This document shows, in pieces, positions 1 to 9,153 of a stretch of DNA of 64,000 nt. A program made the position numbers and the translations under genes. This stretch comes from Alphaproteobacteria bacterium (lineage in GTDB: Bacteria > Pseudomonadota > Alphaproteobacteria > Caulobacterales > Hyphomonadaceae), in NCBI GenBank assembly GCA_018830285.1, contig JAHJSB010000023.1, forward strand, positions 85,567 to 149,566, read 5' to 3'. Numbering within the stretch: position 1 is the stretch's first letter; each line of letters opens with the position of its first letter. The notes under the pieces are model-generated. The model was not told the origin of the DNA, made no database searches, and was given only the letters and a program-made list of their open reading frames with translations.

Positions 1-1164
1 CTGCATGGCCCCGGGCAGGATCCCGGAAATGTAGCGACCGAAGGGAACGATCTCCGCAGCGGCCAGCTCACCAAAGGGTACCAGGCGGTGCTTGTCATAG
101 AGTGCCAGCGGTCCGGAACGTGCGGCGCTCTGGTCGAGCACGGTCAGGCTGTTGAAATAGGCGCGCTGGCTGTCGTCCGTGATTTCGTAGCGGGTGGTGC
201 CGACGATCAGGACGCGCGGTCCTAGATAGGCGTCGATAATGTCGATAGCGTTCGGATCCTGAAGCAGGTTCACCGGGATCGCGCCTTCGGGCCAGATGAT
301 AATGTCGCCCGGCGCGCCATCCTCGGTCGTCAGCATCTTGATGTATTCTTTCAGGATCGCGTCCGGCCCGACCTTCCACTTCTCGTCCTGCGAAACGCCC
401 GAATCCATAAGCACGACGACCGTGTCGGATAGCGGCGAAGGTTCGGCAATGCGCTGTGCGCCCCAGGCCCAGCCGAGCGCGATGAGAATGCCGGAAGCAA
501 AGGTCGGCAACATCCGCAGGGCCAGTCCGCGCGCGTCGCGGGTGTCGACAAGCGCCGCCGGCGCCGACACGACGAAAATGGTCAGCAGCGTGAGCCAGTA
601 GACGCCACCGATCGAGGCGGTCTGGGACAGTGCCCCACCGGGCATCCAGGTGGTGCCGGGGAGATTCCACGGGAAGCCCCCGAACAGGTGGCCGCGCGCA
701 TATTCGGCGAGGGCGAAGAAGAGGGCAAAAACAAACACGCGCGACGGCGAGGCCGACCAGAATGCACCGGCCATTGCCCCTGCTGCGCCCCAGATAAGCG
801 CCATGCCTGCCGGCAGGAGAATGAGCGGCATCCAGAGGAAAATCGCGTATTTTTCGGGTTCGACCAAAAAGGGCGACGCCGTCCAGTGCATGCTGATCAG
901 GAAGAAGCCGACGCCGAAGGCCCAGGTCCGCATGAAGATGGCCTTGCCCCATTTGCGGTGTCCGCGCGCGCCATCCAGCATCCAGACCAGTCCGGTGAAC
1001 GAAACCACGAGAACGGCGCTGAAGTGGAAGGGGGCAAAAGCGACCGCCGAGAAGGCACCAAGCAACAGGGCTGTGCCGGCTGCGGCCCAGCCTGTCAGGC
1101 GCGCGAACGCCTCATGCAGGGGGCCAAGGGCGGTGAACCCGTGGCTGCGCACTCCGTCTGTCAT
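1..1164 (-). CDS. lnt: Apolipoprotein N-acyltransferase (partial, C-terminus beyond window)
   Basis: Inner-membrane enzyme that adds the third acyl chain to the N-terminal cysteine of lipoproteins, the last step of lipoprotein maturation. 388 residues lie inside the window and the reading frame runs open through base 1; the family is usually 500-540 residues. The N-terminal half has several hydrophobic membrane segments. The nitrilase-like domain follows, with WPEGAIP carrying the expected catalytic Glu and YDKHRLVPFGE carrying the expected Lys. The catalytic Cys would lie beyond the edge. The ATG at 1164 is preceded by CAGGAG and sits 3 bases after the corC stop, so the two are surely co-transcribed. 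The miaB-phoH-ybeY-corC-lnt order is widely conserved. Confidence 0.95.
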   Translation of the reverse strand, partial: MTDGVRSHGFTALGPLHEAFARLTGWAAAGTALLLGAFSAVAFAPFHFSAVLVVSFTGLVWMLDGARGHRKWGKAIFMRTWAFGVGFFLISMHWTASPFLVEPEKYAIFLWMPLILLPAGMALIWGAAGAMAGAFWSASPSRVFVFALFFALAEYARGHLFGGFPWNLPGTTWMPGGALSQTASIGGVYWLTLLTIFVVSAPAALVDTRDARGLALRMLPTFASGILIALGWAWGAQRIAEPSPLSDTVVVLMDSGVSQDEKWKVGPDAILKEYIKMLTTEDGAPGDIIIWPEGAIPVNLLQDPNAIDIIDAYLGPRVLIVGTTRYEITDDSQRAYFNSLTVLDQSAARSGPLALYDKHRLVPFGELAAAEIVPFGRYISGILPGAMQ

Positions 1165-1167
1165 GCT

Positions 1168-2031
1168 TTACTCCTGGGGTTGTGGCGCGGCGCCAACCTC
1201 CGGTGTTCGCAGGCGCAGGCGACGAATGCGCCGCGCATCAGCGTCCATGACCTCGATTTCGACACCCGAGGGATGCCGCAGGACCTCGCCGCGGACAGGC
1301 ACCTTGCCAGCCAGCGCGAACACGACGCCGCCAAGCGTGTCGATGTCACTATCCATGTCGGCAAGTTCAAGATCAATTCCGGTTTCCTCTGCGAAATCCT
1401 CGATTTCGGTGCGCGCGTCGGCCTCCCAGACACGCTGGCTGCGACGCACGAACATGGGTTCCTCATCGTCGTGTTCGTCTTCGATGTCACCGACGATTTC
1501 TTCTACAAGGTCTTCGAGCGACACAAGTCCGTCGGTGCCGCCATATTCGTCGACCACGAGGGCAAGATGTATGCGCGTTGACTGCATCTTAACAAGCAGA
1601 TCTGTCAGCTTCATCGAGGGCGGAACATAGAGCACCTCTCGGTGCAATCGTTCCAGCGGTTGCTTGGCGGTATCGCCGCCTGTCGCCAGCTCTTTCACGA
1701 CGTCCTTGATGTGGACGAACCCGATCGGGTCGTCCAGCGACTCGCGAAACACCGGCAGGCGCGAATGGGTCACTTCAGCGAAGTATTTCAGGAGCTCCGG
1801 AAACTCCGTGCCGACTTCGACGGCTTTCACTTCAGCGCGCGCCACCATGACGTCTTCGACGCGCATCTGTTCGAATTCCTCGATACGCAGGCGCATTTCG
1901 TGTGGGCTGGTGGTGGGTTCGCCCATGCCAGGTTCGGACGGCTGTTCAGCGTTACGGTCCTTGCGGCCGAAGCCGAGCATCTTGCGTAATCGCCCGCTCG
2001 GGGCAGGGTCTGAAGGGTCTGGGTCGCTCAT
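1168..2031 (-). CDS. corC: CorC/YbeX-type CBS-domain protein
   Basis: 287 residues. After an N-terminal charged stretch there is a pair of CBS domains (about residues 65-190) and a C-terminal CorC_HlyC domain (about 205-280). It is the short form without the membrane DUF21 domain. The family is linked to magnesium/cobalt efflux and, through its conserved place beside ybeY and lnt, to ribosome and envelope functions; the biochemical role is not settled. It lies 12 bases after ybeY and 3 bases before lnt in one minus-strand operon. The CBS pair should bind an adenosine nucleotide, which is inference from the family. Confidence 0.9.
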   Translation of the reverse strand: MSDPDPSDPAPSGRLRKMLGFGRKDRNAEQPSEPGMGEPTTSPHEMRLRIEEFEQMRVEDVMVARAEVKAVEVGTEFPELLKYFAEVTHSRLPVFRESLDDPIGFVHIKDVVKELATGGDTAKQPLERLHREVLYVPPSMKLTDLLVKMQSTRIHLALVVDEYGGTDGLVSLEDLVEEIVGDIEDEHDDEEPMFVRRSQRVWEADARTEIEDFAEETGIDLELADMDSDIDTLGGVVFALAGKVPVRGEVLRHPSGVEIEVMDADARRIRRLRLRTPEVGAAPQPQE

Positions 2032-2043
2032 GTCGTCGGTGCT

Positions 2044-2493
2044 TTAATCTGAATAATAGGGATTGGCTATGCCCAGAGATGCCAGCGCGGAGATTTCCAG
2101 TGATTCCATGATCGCGGCTTCGTCCGGTTGCATATGGTCATGGCCGAGCAGGTGAAGGTAACCATGGATCAGGAGATGCGTCAGGTGGTCGGACAGGATT
2201 TTAGACTGTGTGGCTGCATCGCGCGCACAAACACCGTATCCCACGGCGATATCGCCGAGCAGGGGGCGGTCCATTTCCTGCGCTGGAAAGGACAGGACGT
2301 CAGTTGCCTTGTCGAAACCGCGGAAGTCCTTGTTCAGCTGTCTCAGCACCGCGTCATCGGTCAGCAGGAGCGACACAGTTCCTTCGGCAGGCGCAACGCC
2401 GCAACCGGCTGCGAAGGCCCGTCGGCTCAGGGATTCAAGGTCTCCGAGGGCGTCCCAGCTGTCGTCTTCCACGATCAGGTCGATATCGATCAT
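2044..2493 (-). CDS. ybeY: Endoribonuclease YbeY, 16S rRNA maturation factor
   Basis: 149 residues, the usual family length. The zinc-binding signature is visible as [11 protein letters not shown] near residue 115, supplying the three metal-ligand histidines. YbeY is a single-strand-specific endoribonuclease involved in 16S rRNA 3'-end processing and in 70S ribosome quality control. It starts 8 bases after the phoH stop and is followed 12 bases later by corC, the classical arrangement. Nothing unusual is seen. Confidence 0.95.
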   Translation of the reverse strand: MIDIDLIVEDDSWDALGDLESLSRRAFAAGCGVAPAEGTVSLLLTDDAVLRQLNKDFRGFDKATDVLSFPAQEMDRPLLGDIAVGYGVCARDAATQSKILSDHLTHLLIHGYLHLLGHDHMQPDEAAIMESLEISALASLGIANPYYSD

Positions 2494-2501
2494 GGCGGCT
2501 G

Positions 2502-3485
2502 TCAGTCCTCTCCTGCGGCGGCGTAGGCATCGATGATGCGGCTGACGAGGCCATGGCGCACGACGTCTGCAGCCGTCAGGTGATAGGCATGGACGCCTTC
2601 GACACCGTCCAGGATCTTGAGGGCGTGCTTCATGCCGGACGGCTGGTGGCCCGGCAGGTCGATCTGGCCTGGGTCGCCAGTGACGACCATGCGGCTGTCC
2701 CGGCCCAGGCGCGTCAGCACCATTTTCATTTGCGCGACCGACGTGTTCTGTGCCTCATCGACGATCACAAATGCGTTCTTGAGGGTGCGTCCGCGCATGA
2801 AGGCAAGCGGCGCGACTTCGATCTCGCCACGAGTCATGCGGCGCTCCATCTGTTCCTGCCCCATGAGTTCGCGCAGCGAATCCCAGATCGGCAGCATGTA
2901 GGGATCGACCTTTTCTTCCAGCGTGCCCGGCAGGAAGCCGAGCTTCTCGCCGGCTTCGACAGCCGGACGGGTCACGATAAGGCGCTGGCGCAGTCCGGAG
3001 GTCAGCTCGGCAACGCCGGCAGCGACGGCAAGGAAGGTCTTGCCCGTGCCGGCAGGCCCGACACCGAACACGAGCGCATTGTCTGAATTGGCCAGCAATT
3101 CCAGATATTTCGCCTGTCCGCGCGTCTGGGGCTTGATCGGCTTCTTCAGGCCAACCAGCCCGCCAAAGGTCTGGGCCGGGGTGCGGGCGGCTTCCAGCGC
3201 GCCTTCCAGTTCCATGTCATTGGCCTCGGTGCCGCTGCGGATGCGGCGTTCAAGCTCTGCGAGTGCCGCTTCGGCAATCGAGACGCCTTCCGCGGTGCCC
3301 ACCAGGAGAATGCCGCCGCCCTGGCTTTCGGCGCGCAGATCGTATTCGGCGAGCCGGTTCTCGAGCAGCTGGAGGTGACGGTGATGAGGGCCACACAGGT
3401 CCTGCAGCCGCGCGGCATTGCGGACTTCGAAGATGCGGCTGACGGGCGCCTCGCGTGAGGTGGGCTTGCGGGGCTTCAGGGTCAC
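2502..3485 (-). CDS. phoH: PhoH-like ATPase (YbeZ)
   Basis: 327 residues. The PhoH domain has Walker A GPAGTGKT near residue 145, Walker B VIVDEAQN, and the downstream [10 protein letters not shown] motif typical of the family. A KH-like N-terminal region precedes it. It is a predicted RNA-associated P-loop NTPase that works with YbeY. The start is GTG at 3485, and its first bases overlap the miaB stop as GTGA, which suggests translational coupling. The next gene downstream is ybeY, 8 bases away. Confidence 0.93.
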   Translation of the reverse strand: MTLKPRKPTSREAPVSRIFEVRNAARLQDLCGPHHRHLQLLENRLAEYDLRAESQGGGILLVGTAEGVSIAEAALAELERRIRSGTEANDMELEGALEAARTPAQTFGGLVGLKKPIKPQTRGQAKYLELLANSDNALVFGVGPAGTGKTFLAVAAGVAELTSGLRQRLIVTRPAVEAGEKLGFLPGTLEEKVDPYMLPIWDSLRELMGQEQMERRMTRGEIEVAPLAFMRGRTLKNAFVIVDEAQNTSVAQMKMVLTRLGRDSRMVVTGDPGQIDLPGHQPSGMKHALKILDGVEGVHAYHLTAADVVRHGLVSRIIDAYAAAGED

Positions 3486-4858
3486 GCAGCGGCCTCGCGG
3501 GCCGAGATGAACTCGCCTGTCAGGGAATTAAGGCTGGAATCCACGACGTGTACCGACGCGATCTGGCCGATCAGCTCAGTCGGGCCGTTGAAGTGGACGG
3601 CTTGCTGGTAAGGGGAGCGGCCATGAACCTGGCCCGGCTGACGCCCCTTTCCGGTGACAAGCACGTCGAGCGTCTGGCCGACCTGGGACGCGTTGAAGGC
3701 CGTCTGCTGGTCGCGTAGCAAGGCCTGCAGCGCCTGGAGCCGGGCATTCTTCACGTCTTCGGGAACCTGGCCGAACATTTCAGCAGCGGGTGTGCCGGGA
3801 CGCCTGGAATACTTGAACGAATAGGCCGTGGCGAACCCGGTCTGGCGCACGAGGTCCATCGTCGCCTCGAAATCGGCATCCGTTTCGCCGGGAAAGCCGA
3901 CAATGAAATCCGACGCGAGGGCAATGCCGGGGCGCGCCGTACGCACTTTCGCGATGATGTCGTGGAATTCTGCCGCCGTGTGGCCGCGATTCATCGCCTT
4001 GAGTATCCGATCCGAACCGGACTGAACGGGCAGGTGCAGGAAGGGCATCATTTCCGGCGTGTCGCCATGTGCGGCAATCAGGTCGTCGTCCATGTCGCGC
4101 GGGTGGCTGGTCGTGTAGCGGATGCGGTCGATCCCGCCGATTTTTGCAATGTGGCGGCAAAGCTGGCCGAGGTCCCAGTCCGGCCCCCCTTCGATGGCAG
4201 GTGCTGCACCATGGAAAGCATTGACGTTCTGGCCGAGGAGCGAAATTTCGCGCACGCCCTGTGACGCAAGGCTGCGCGCCTCAACGACGATATCCTCGAC
4301 GCTGCGGGAGAGTTCGGCACCGCGCGTATAAGGCACGACACAGAACGTACAGAACTTGTCGCAACCTTCCTGTACCGAGAGGAAGGCTGTCGGGCCGTCT
4401 GCGGCGCGTGCTTTGGGCAGGGCGTCGAATTTTTCCAGCGTGTCGAATTCGGTTTCCAGGCGGTCGCCGACGGCACGGCTGGCGCGGGCAATCATTTCCG
4501 GCAGCTTGTGATAGGCCTGCGGGCCAAGCACGAGGTCGACGGCGGGCTGGCGGCGGATCAGTTCCTCGCCTTCGGCCTGGGCGACGCAACCGGCAACAGC
4601 GATGGTCATGCGCCCGCCGGACGCTTCTTTCATCCGCTTGAGCTGGCCGAGCTCGGAATAGACCTTTTCGGTCGCCTTTTCGCGGATGTGACAGGTATTG
4701 AGCACGACAAGGTCAGCCTGCTCGGGCCCGTCCACCGGCGCATAGCCGAGCGGGCGCAGCACATCGCGCATGCGTTCGGAATCATAGACGTTCATCTGGC
4801 AGCCATAGGTCTTGATAAACAGGCCCTTGGGCGGCTTCGCAGTATCGGTTGAATTCAT
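3482..4858 (-). CDS. miaB: tRNA-2-methylthio-N6-dimethylallyladenosine synthase
   Basis: 458 residues, full length. MiaB adds the methylthio group to i6A37 in tRNAs reading UNN codons, using two iron-sulfur clusters and S-adenosylmethionine. Visible features are the N-terminal MTTase domain with YGCQMN, the Cys of [11 protein letters not shown] and the Cys of AGCVAQ (first cluster), the radical-SAM motif [16 protein letters not shown] with CxxxCxxC (second cluster), and a C-terminal TRAM domain. It is the first gene of the minus-strand block and is divergent from the symporter at 5019. The 160-base gap between them must hold both promoters; none stands out. Confidence 0.96.
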   Translation of the reverse strand: MNSTDTAKPPKGLFIKTYGCQMNVYDSERMRDVLRPLGYAPVDGPEQADLVVLNTCHIREKATEKVYSELGQLKRMKEASGGRMTIAVAGCVAQAEGEELIRRQPAVDLVLGPQAYHKLPEMIARASRAVGDRLETEFDTLEKFDALPKARAADGPTAFLSVQEGCDKFCTFCVVPYTRGAELSRSVEDIVVEARSLASQGVREISLLGQNVNAFHGAAPAIEGGPDWDLGQLCRHIAKIGGIDRIRYTTSHPRDMDDDLIAAHGDTPEMMPFLHLPVQSGSDRILKAMNRGHTAAEFHDIIAKVRTARPGIALASDFIVGFPGETDADFEATMDLVRQTGFATAYSFKYSRRPGTPAAEMFGQVPEDVKNARLQALQALLRDQQTAFNASQVGQTLDVLVTGKGRQPGQVHGRSPYQQAVHFNGPTELIGQIASVHVVDSSLNSLTGEFISAREAAA

Positions 4859-5018
4859 CCGCGGGCTTATGCCTGAAAAGCGCCTGTCCTGCCAGAACCT
4901 TGTGCGCCCCCGCCTGTATCGCAGCCTGGGAACGGTCCGTCTGTGACAAAGCCTTCACACACGGGCAAACCGGGCTAGGGTGCGGCCAAGTCAATCTAGA
5001 AGGAGGCCGGGGAGGCCC

Positions 5019-6767
5019 ATGGAAAATTTTGTAAACCTTATCCGGAACGTCAGCGGGTTCATCTGGGGGGGCGCTTGGAACGGCGAAGCCATCCTTCCAA
5101 TGGGGCCGCTGGCGTTCGTTTTGCTGGGAACCGGACTGTTCTTCATGTTCCGTTTGGGCGGCCGGCCCCTGCGACGCTTCTTCCCGGCCCTGAAGGAAGT
5201 ATGGGACGGCCGGAAGGCGCAAGGCGAAGACGGCGCCATCACGCCCTGGCAAGCCTTGTCGACCGCGCTGTCGGGACAAGTGGGTACCGGCAATCTCGCG
5301 GGTGTGGCGACCGCCATCACGCTGGGCGGCGCCGGCGCAATCTTCTGGATGTGGGTGACCGCGATTTTCGGCATGGCGCTCGCCTTCTCGGAAAGCTCAC
5401 TGGCCGTTAAATACCGTGAGACCGACGAATATGGCCGCATCAATGGCGGACCCATGTATTATATCAAGAACGGTCTTGGTAAGAACTGGGGCTGGCTGGC
5501 CGTCATTTTCTGTATCGGTACGCTGTTCTCGGCGATGGCGACGGGCTCGATGATCCAGGCGAACTCGATTGCCCAGACGGCCGTGGAAACCGCCCGGTCC
5601 AACTTTGGTGTCTCGATTCCGCCATGGTCCATCGGCCTTGTCCTGGCCGGGCTGGTGTTTGCCGTCATTATCGGCGGTATCAAGTCGATCGGTTCGGTTG
5701 CCGGTAAGGTCGTCCCGGTCATGGCAGCAGCCTACGTGCTTGCCGCGCTGGTCGTGCTCATCCTCAATGCCTCCGAAATTCCGCATGCTTTCGGGACAAT
5801 CTTCGCATCGGCCTTCGGCCTGCAGGAAGCGGTTGGCGGCGCAGCCGGTTACACGATGGCAGCGGCGGTTCGCGCGGGTGTCGCCCGCGGTCTGTTCTCG
5901 AATGAGGCCGGTCAGGGTTCGGCCCCGATTGCTCACGCGGCAGCGCAGACAAAGAATCCGACCCAGCAGGGTGAAATCGCCATGATCGGCGTGTTCATCG
6001 ACACGATCGTGATCTGCACCATGACCGCACTGGTCATCCTGACGGTCTCGGGCGACTTCAAGCGGAGCCCGGCCCTGATTGCAGCAGAGCAATGTGTTGC
6101 CACCAATGCGGCGGCGCTGCCGGATGGCACCACCGTCGGAGACCTGTTCCCATCTGCGTATCAGGATGGCCGGGACGCCATCGTCGCCGCACGCGGCGCC
6201 GAGGCAGCCGGGTTCCTTCAGGCCTGCCGCGATGGCGGCCTGAACCTCGGGATCGACCTGCCGCATTCGGCAACCGAGGCTGATGAGGCAGCCTATTTTG
6301 CCAAAGCCCTTGCGTCGGCGTCTGATCCAGCCGTGCTGAACGAGGTTCGCTACGTGTATGAAACAGACGCGGAATCGTCCGGCATCACGGCGCGGGCCTA
6401 TGGTGCGGCGCTGCCGTATGGCGAATGGGTAGTGACCATTGCGCTGTTCTTCTTCGCGTTCACCACGATCATTGGCTGGACCTATTATGGCGAACAGGCT
6501 GTGACCTATCTGCTTGGCGAGTGGGCGACCCATCCGTTCCGGTATCTCTGGGTGATCGTTGTCTTCGCCGGCACGCTCGTCACGGATACGGATGCGCTGT
6601 GGCTGCTCGGTGATATCGCCAATGCGTCGATGGCATTCCCGAACCTGATTGCGCTGCTGGCCCTGTCAGGGGTGGTGTATGCGATGCACAAGCGCAATGG
6701 CGATCCTGATGCAGGCCACCCCGTGCATGACTACAGGGAAGAGCCCCGCCATCCCGAACAGGAATAG
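5019..6767 (+). CDS. Sodium:alanine/glycine symporter, AGCS family
   Basis: 582 residues. I chose the ATG at 5019 because AGGAGG (5001) and GGAGG (5011) lie just upstream; a longer frame from 4980 would put these inside the gene. The protein has about ten membrane segments with AGCS hallmarks: GNLAGVATA, the AGQGSAP stretch and the late FTTIIGWTYYGEQ motif. It imports a small neutral amino acid with sodium. It is longer than most members because of about 115 mostly polar residues (bases about 6052-6415) between two membrane segments, including two cysteines. A clear terminator follows, so it is probably monocistronic. The substrate (Ala or Gly) cannot be read from sequence. Confidence 0.92.
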   Translation: MENFVNLIRNVSGFIWGGAWNGEAILPMGPLAFVLLGTGLFFMFRLGGRPLRRFFPALKEVWDGRKAQGEDGAITPWQALSTALSGQVGTGNLAGVATAITLGGAGAIFWMWVTAIFGMALAFSESSLAVKYRETDEYGRINGGPMYYIKNGLGKNWGWLAVIFCIGTLFSAMATGSMIQANSIAQTAVETARSNFGVSIPPWSIGLVLAGLVFAVIIGGIKSIGSVAGKVVPVMAAAYVLAALVVLILNASEIPHAFGTIFASAFGLQEAVGGAAGYTMAAAVRAGVARGLFSNEAGQGSAPIAHAAAQTKNPTQQGEIAMIGVFIDTIVICTMTALVILTVSGDFKRSPALIAAEQCVATNAAALPDGTTVGDLFPSAYQDGRDAIVAARGAEAAGFLQACRDGGLNLGIDLPHSATEADEAAYFAKALASASDPAVLNEVRYVYETDAESSGITARAYGAALPYGEWVVTIALFFFAFTTIIGWTYYGEQAVTYLLGEWATHPFRYLWVIVVFAGTLVTDTDALWLLGDIANASMAFPNLIALLALSGVVYAMHKRNGDPDAGHPVHDYREEPRHPEQE

Positions 6768-6785
6768 GCGCTGATCCCGATCAGG

Positions 6786-6824
6786 AAGCCCCGTTCCCGC
6801 GTCGCCGGGAGCGGGGCTTTTTTT
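6786..6824 (+). terminator. Rho-independent terminator after the symporter gene
   Basis: The arms AGCCCCGTTCCC and GGGAGCGGGGCT pair with one G-T wobble and are followed by a run of eight T. It lies 19 bases after the symporter stop codon and separates it from the caspase-like gene. Confidence 0.9.
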
Positions 6825-6881
6825 GTGGCCTTGCTCGCGCGAGAGGCGATTGGCGGGTTCCGTCAGAGGCGAATTTCTGGC

Positions 6882-6897
6882 TTAATGGCTTGGTAAC
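6882..6897 (+). promoter_or_regulatory. Possible CtrA-type box upstream of the caspase-like gene
   Basis: TTAA-N7-GTAAC, one base away from the TTAA-N7-TTAAC consensus of the alphaproteobacterial cell-cycle regulator CtrA. It ends 17 bases before the chosen ATG. A single imperfect match of this kind can occur by chance. Confidence 0.2.
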
Positions 6898-6914
6898 GTG
6901 TGGGGACACCGAGC

Positions 6915-8513
6915 ATGAAACTGAAATTCGCTCTCAGCCTGGTTGCCAGCTTTGTCTACCTGACAAGTGCCGCATTTGCCCAGCCGCGGGTCGCTCTGGT
7001 GATCGGAAATTCCAATTATGACCAGTCGGGGTGGGAACTGCCGAACCCGGTCAAGGACGCAGACCTGATTTCGGATACGCTGAGAGGCATCGGTTTCGAC
7101 GTCACACTGGTCAAGGATGCGACCGAGGACGAAATGGAAGTCGCCTTCCAGGGCTATGGCGAGCGGCTGAGGGCCGCTGGAACAGACGCGATTGGCGTGT
7201 TCTATTATGCAGGCCACGGGGTCCAGTCTGAGGGGCTCAATTATCTTGTCCCCATCGACGCAAACGCGCGGACCGAACAGGACCTCTGGCGACAGGCGCC
7301 CCGGCTGGGCGACGCGCTGCAATACATCAACAGCGCGGGCAATTCGGTCAATTTCGTGATCCTGGATGCTTGCCGCAACAATCCGCTGCCGAGTGCGACG
7401 CGCGACGTTTCTGGCGGGCTGGCGCCTGTCGGACGGGCGCGCGGATTGCTGATTTCCTATGCGACCGAGCCCGGTTTCACGGCTTTTGACGGCGAGAACG
7501 AGCACAGCCCGTTTACCGAAGCGCTGGCGGCGGTCCTGCCGGTAGATGGCCTGATCGCCGAACAGGTGTTCAAGCGCGTCGCGGACCGCGTCAGCGCTGC
7601 CACGGATGGCGCCCAGACGCCGTTCTACAATAGCGGCCTGACCGGCGAGGACATCTGCTTTGCCCGGTGCGCGGCCGGTGGCGGCATTTCGAGCGCCGAG
7701 CAGACCGTGTTCGACCTGGCCGAGAGCCCTTGCGAATACGCCGCTTTCCTAGACCAGTATCCGGCGAGCCCGCTGGCAACGCTGGCGAGGACGCGGGCAG
7801 AGGGCTGTAACGGCGTCGCCGGAGGAAGCGGACGGGATGTGGCAGCCCTGTCGGAGGACATTCCGGGCGCACCTGCGGATTCCGCGCCGTGGACGCCCAC
7901 GGTTGTCGCGGCCGGATCTGATCTCAGCGCCTCGCTCGCGTGCATTGCGGATCATGCGAAAGCCGACATGTGCAAGCCGGACGACTGGAGCCAGGTCTAC
8001 GAGAACTGCAAGACCTACGAACACGCCTTGCTGGACGATGGCAGCCTGCTGCAGGCGGTCGGCGGCGGCATGTGCACAGCCGCCGGCTGGCCGGCGCTGA
8101 TGAAGCGCTACACATGGGAAGCGCAGAACGAAGACGCCTTTCGCGACAAGTACGCTGCCCAGCCGGATGATTTCCGTTCAGCGATGACCTGCCTCGATGC
8201 CTATGCCCGCACGGATCGCTGTACCGAGCGACGCTGGAGCGAAGTCGCCGAGACCTGCCGCACCCAAGAGCACGAGCGCCTGAATGACGGCGTGCTGCAT
8301 GCGGCCGTGAAGGCGGGCCAGTGCTCGGCCAAGGGCTGGGGGACGCTGCAGATCCGGCTAGGGGCTGTCAGCGGCTATCTCGAGCAGAAATCGGTCGTGC
8401 CTTATGTGCAGGAGCAGATGAAGAGCAAGATGCCGATCCAGCAGCAGTCTCCAGATCTTGGCGACATGCTGAAGGACGACGACTACACCAAGCAACAGGT
8501 CAAAAAGTACTGA
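6915..8513 (+). CDS. Exported caspase-like (peptidase C14) protein with two four-cysteine modules
   Basis: 532 residues from the ATG at 6915; a GTG at 6900 is also in frame. A signal peptide of about 22 residues ends in SAAFA before QPR. The caspase fold covers about residues 25-250, with the catalytic His in YYAGHG (His101) and the catalytic Cys in LDACRNN (Cys153). The C-terminal part holds two copies of a module with identical spacing, C-x9-C-x11-C-x21-C-x4-W, at about 7941-8091 and 8190-8340. Such proteins are exported alphaproteobacterial metacaspase relatives with unknown targets. The gene stands alone between a terminator and a convergent rpmE. The protease assignment is firm at fold level; activity and target are unknown. 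Confidence 0.88.
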   Translation: MKLKFALSLVASFVYLTSAAFAQPRVALVIGNSNYDQSGWELPNPVKDADLISDTLRGIGFDVTLVKDATEDEMEVAFQGYGERLRAAGTDAIGVFYYAGHGVQSEGLNYLVPIDANARTEQDLWRQAPRLGDALQYINSAGNSVNFVILDACRNNPLPSATRDVSGGLAPVGRARGLLISYATEPGFTAFDGENEHSPFTEALAAVLPVDGLIAEQVFKRVADRVSAATDGAQTPFYNSGLTGEDICFARCAAGGGISSAEQTVFDLAESPCEYAAFLDQYPASPLATLARTRAEGCNGVAGGSGRDVAALSEDIPGAPADSAPWTPTVVAAGSDLSASLACIADHAKADMCKPDDWSQVYENCKTYEHALLDDGSLLQAVGGGMCTAAGWPALMKRYTWEAQNEDAFRDKYAAQPDDFRSAMTCLDAYARTDRCTERRWSEVAETCRTQEHERLNDGVLHAAVKAGQCSAKGWGTLQIRLGAVSGYLEQKSVVPYVQEQMKSKMPIQQQSPDLGDMLKDDDYTKQQVKKY

Positions 8514-8708
8514 TTGTCGGGGCCGTCAGGTACTGCGCATGACCATCGGAACGATGCATACTGCTTCGCGGCAGGGCTATCTGTCTATCTTTTGCGCGCC
8601 GGGAATTGGCCTGTGGCGGGTGAAAACGCAAGGGTGTGGTCAGGGCGAGCCGGCGGGGCGCTCAGGGGTGGCAAGGGCGAAGCCGGTCCAGACTCTGGCC
8701 CCGAAATG

Positions 8709-8735
8709 AGAAAAACCCCGGCCATAAGGCCGGGG
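8709..8735 (-). terminator. Rho-independent terminator of rpmE
   Basis: Read on the minus strand, CCCCGGCC-TTAT-GGCCGGGG is a perfect 8-pair hairpin followed by TTTTT. It lies about 40 bases after the rpmE stop codon. Confidence 0.9.
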
Positions 8736-8772
8736 CGTTCCCACTCTACGCATCATAGAAGACCCGTCGGTC

Positions 8773-8991
8773 TTACATGAAGCCTTTGAACTTGTCCTTG
8801 AAGCGCGACACGCGGCCACCGCGGTCGAGCATCTTGCCGTCGCCGCCAGTCCACGCTGGATGCGACTTGGAGTCAATATCCAGAACCAGCTTGTCGCCTT
8901 CGGCGCCATAGGTGGAACGGGTCTGGTACTCGGTGCCATCGGTCATCACAACGTTGATGAAGTGATAATCGGGATGCCCTTCTTTTTTCAT
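8773..8991 (-). CDS. rpmE: 50S ribosomal protein L31, cysteine-free type
   Basis: 72 residues. The ATG at 8991 gives [10 protein letters not shown], the normal L31 beginning; longer upstream frames are spurious. The conserved core VVMTDGT and KSHPAWTGG are present. The four zinc-binding cysteines of the zinc-containing L31 form are absent, as in other alphaproteobacterial L31 proteins, so this form should not need zinc. It has its own terminator and is divergent from the ABC exporter at 9154. Confidence 0.95.
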   Translation of the reverse strand: MKKEGHPDYHFINVVMTDGTEYQTRSTYGAEGDKLVLDIDSKSHPAWTGGDGKMLDRGGRVSRFKDKFKGFM

Positions 8992-9153
8992 AGCCTGGGC
9001 CTCTCTATGTAGCCTGGTGTAACGGGTTGAATTCGCACGAGGTGCGCTGGCATGTCTCAGCCATTTTTCGAAGCCCGGCGTGTAACTGAAACAGCGGCGT
9101 CCCGCAAGAGGGCGCTTGCATTGAATTGATGCGTGCGCGCAGAAAGAACTCCC

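Noticed and set aside
8541..8708. Short plus-strand frame of about 56 codons after the caspase-like gene
   Set aside because: No ribosome site, runs through a G-rich repeat, and the sequence looks non-coding.
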